From the NCBI RefSeq assembly GCF_008704855.1, contig NZ_CP023691.1, positions 1,736,001 to 1,800,000 of the forward strand: a DNA stretch of 64,000 bases. The letters are read 5' to 3'. This document shows, one piece after another, positions 63,349-64,000 of this stretch. Below the pieces are notes generated by a model that did no database searches, was not told the origin of the DNA, and worked only from the letters and a program-made list of their open reading frames with translations. This DNA comes from Streptomyces platensis (GTDB lineage Bacteria > Actinomycetota > Actinomycetes > Streptomycetales > Streptomycetaceae). The position numbers were made by a program, and so were the translations under genes. Numbering within the stretch: position 1 is the first letter of the stretch; every line of letters starts with the position of its first letter.

Positions 63349-64000
63349 TCAGCCGCGCAGCACCGCTCCCGTCCGCTCCACGGCCGCCGCGACCGCCGCG
63401 TCACGGGCCGCCGAGGCCTCCTCGGCGGTCAGCGTCCGGTCGGCGGCGCGGAAGCGCAGCGCGTACGCCAGCGACTTCTTGCCCGCGCCGATCTGCTCGC
63501 CGGTGAAGACGTCGAACAGCCGCAGCGACTCCAGCAGTTCACCCGCACCGTCGCGCAGCGCGCCCTCGACCTCCGCCGTCGGGACACCGGCGTCGACCAC
63601 GAGGGCGACGTCCTGGGTCGCGACCGGGAAGGCCGAGATCTTCGGGGCGCGCAGCGGGCCGGTGCCGGCCTGCTCCAGGCGGTCCAGGTCGATCTCCATC
63701 GCGCAGGTGCGCTCCGGCAGGGCCAGCGTCTTGATGACGCGGGGGTGCAGCTCACCGGCGTTGCCGACGAGGATCTCCTCGCCGTCGGCGACGGCGAGCA
63801 GCGCCGCACAGCGGCCCGGGTGGAACGGGGCGTGCTGGTCCTGGCGGACGATCAGCTCCACACCCGCCTCCCGTGCGACCGTACGGCCCGCCTCGATGGC
63901 GTCCGCCCAGATCGCGGGGCGTGCCGAGCCCCACCAGCCGTCCTGCTCACGGCCCCCGGCGAGCACCACGGCGGCGCGCCGCGGCTGCTGCGGGAGGGAG
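63349..64000 (-). CDS. pheT: phenylalanyl-tRNA synthetase beta chain, C-terminal part
   Basis: The last 216 residues of the beta chain; the rest is outside the window. The C-terminal FDX-ACB anticodon-binding domain is complete: [40 protein letters not shown] and [20 protein letters not shown]. Before it lies the end of the catalytic-like B7 domain ([16 protein letters not shown]). The beta chain joins with the alpha chain to charge tRNA-Phe. The frame runs through the right edge. Confidence 0.96.
   Translation of the reverse strand, partial: SLPQQPRRAAVVLAGGREQDGWWGSARPAIWADAIEAGRTVAREAGVELIVRQDQHAPFHPGRCAALLAVADGEEILVGNAGELHPRVIKTLALPERTCAMEIDLDRLEQAGTGPLRAPKISAFPVATQDVALVVDAGVPTAEVEGALRDGAGELLESLRLFDVFTGEQIGAGKKSLAYALRFRAADRTLTAEEASAARDAAVAAAVERTGAVLRG

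Overview
The window is a piece of a Streptomyces-type chromosome. Base composition is very high in G+C with strong third-position GC bias, GTG and TTG starts are frequent, and the gene set is typical of the genus: a PknB-like Ser/Thr kinase, a SpoIIE-type PP2C phosphatase, an NsdA-like regulator, many GNAT acetyltransferases, and the arginine cluster argC-argJ-argB-argD-argR. Nothing shows a plasmid or phage genome; most of the window is conserved core chromosome.

Layout. 1-3 kb: a GNAT enzyme and a pabC/pabB folate pair. 2.9-3.4 kb: a tRNA cluster (Gly-GCC, Cys-GCA, three Val-GAC). 3.4-7.3 kb: a TFIIB-type zinc-ribbon protein with a His-rich tail, an APH-like kinase, a small membrane protein and a Ser/Thr kinase. 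7.4-15.4 kb: a cobalamin/siroheme block on the minus strand (cobL, a giant BluB-CobT fusion, siroheme synthase) plus a SPOUT methyltransferase. 16.5-19.3 kb: the methionine importer metNIQ, preceded by a candidate Met/Cys leader peptide. 19.9-29.1 kb: membrane proteins, an IPT/TIG protein, a glycerophosphodiesterase, PlsC, a secreted 5'-nucleotidase and a TetR/MFS efflux pair.

29.2-39.8 kb holds the arginine genes: argG and argH, then the argCJBDR operon, with promoter-overlapping ARG-box-like sites at argG and argC. Between them lie a broken DUF488 gene, tRNA-Pro, TrmO and an MscS channel. 40-42 kb is a small, lower-GC accessory patch: a transposase N-terminal scrap, and an epoxide hydrolase divergent from a CGNR zinc-finger regulator with two operator copies exactly 42 bp apart. 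42-51 kb is mixed housekeeping and hypothetical content, including a MocR/EamA pair whose start codons overlap on a CATG.

52.1-55.5 kb is the most notable region. The last 111 bp of the 3-hydroxybutyryl-CoA dehydrogenase gene occur twice and bracket about 3.1 kb of foreign DNA. That DNA contains an internally deleted IS3-family element, a membrane protein, the C-terminal end of an Rhs/YD-repeat protein with a variable tip, and the frameshifted C-terminus of a tyrosine integrase lying 38 bp from the right-hand repeat. I read it as the remnant of an integrative element that used the 3' end of this gene as its attachment site and carried an Rhs toxin/immunity-like cargo.

55.8-64 kb: a zinc alcohol dehydrogenase, a secreted metzincin-like protein, a kinase-fold protein, a small coiled-coil membrane protein, a Nudix hydrolase, an NsdA-like regulator, a PP2C phosphatase and the 3' end of pheT. 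A 17-bp palindrome (TTCACAC-3-GTGTGAA) occurs three times, upstream of the coiled-coil gene (twice) and of the NsdA-like gene, which suggests shared control.

All calls come from reading the sequence. No database search was run, so family names rest on visible motifs and memory of the families.
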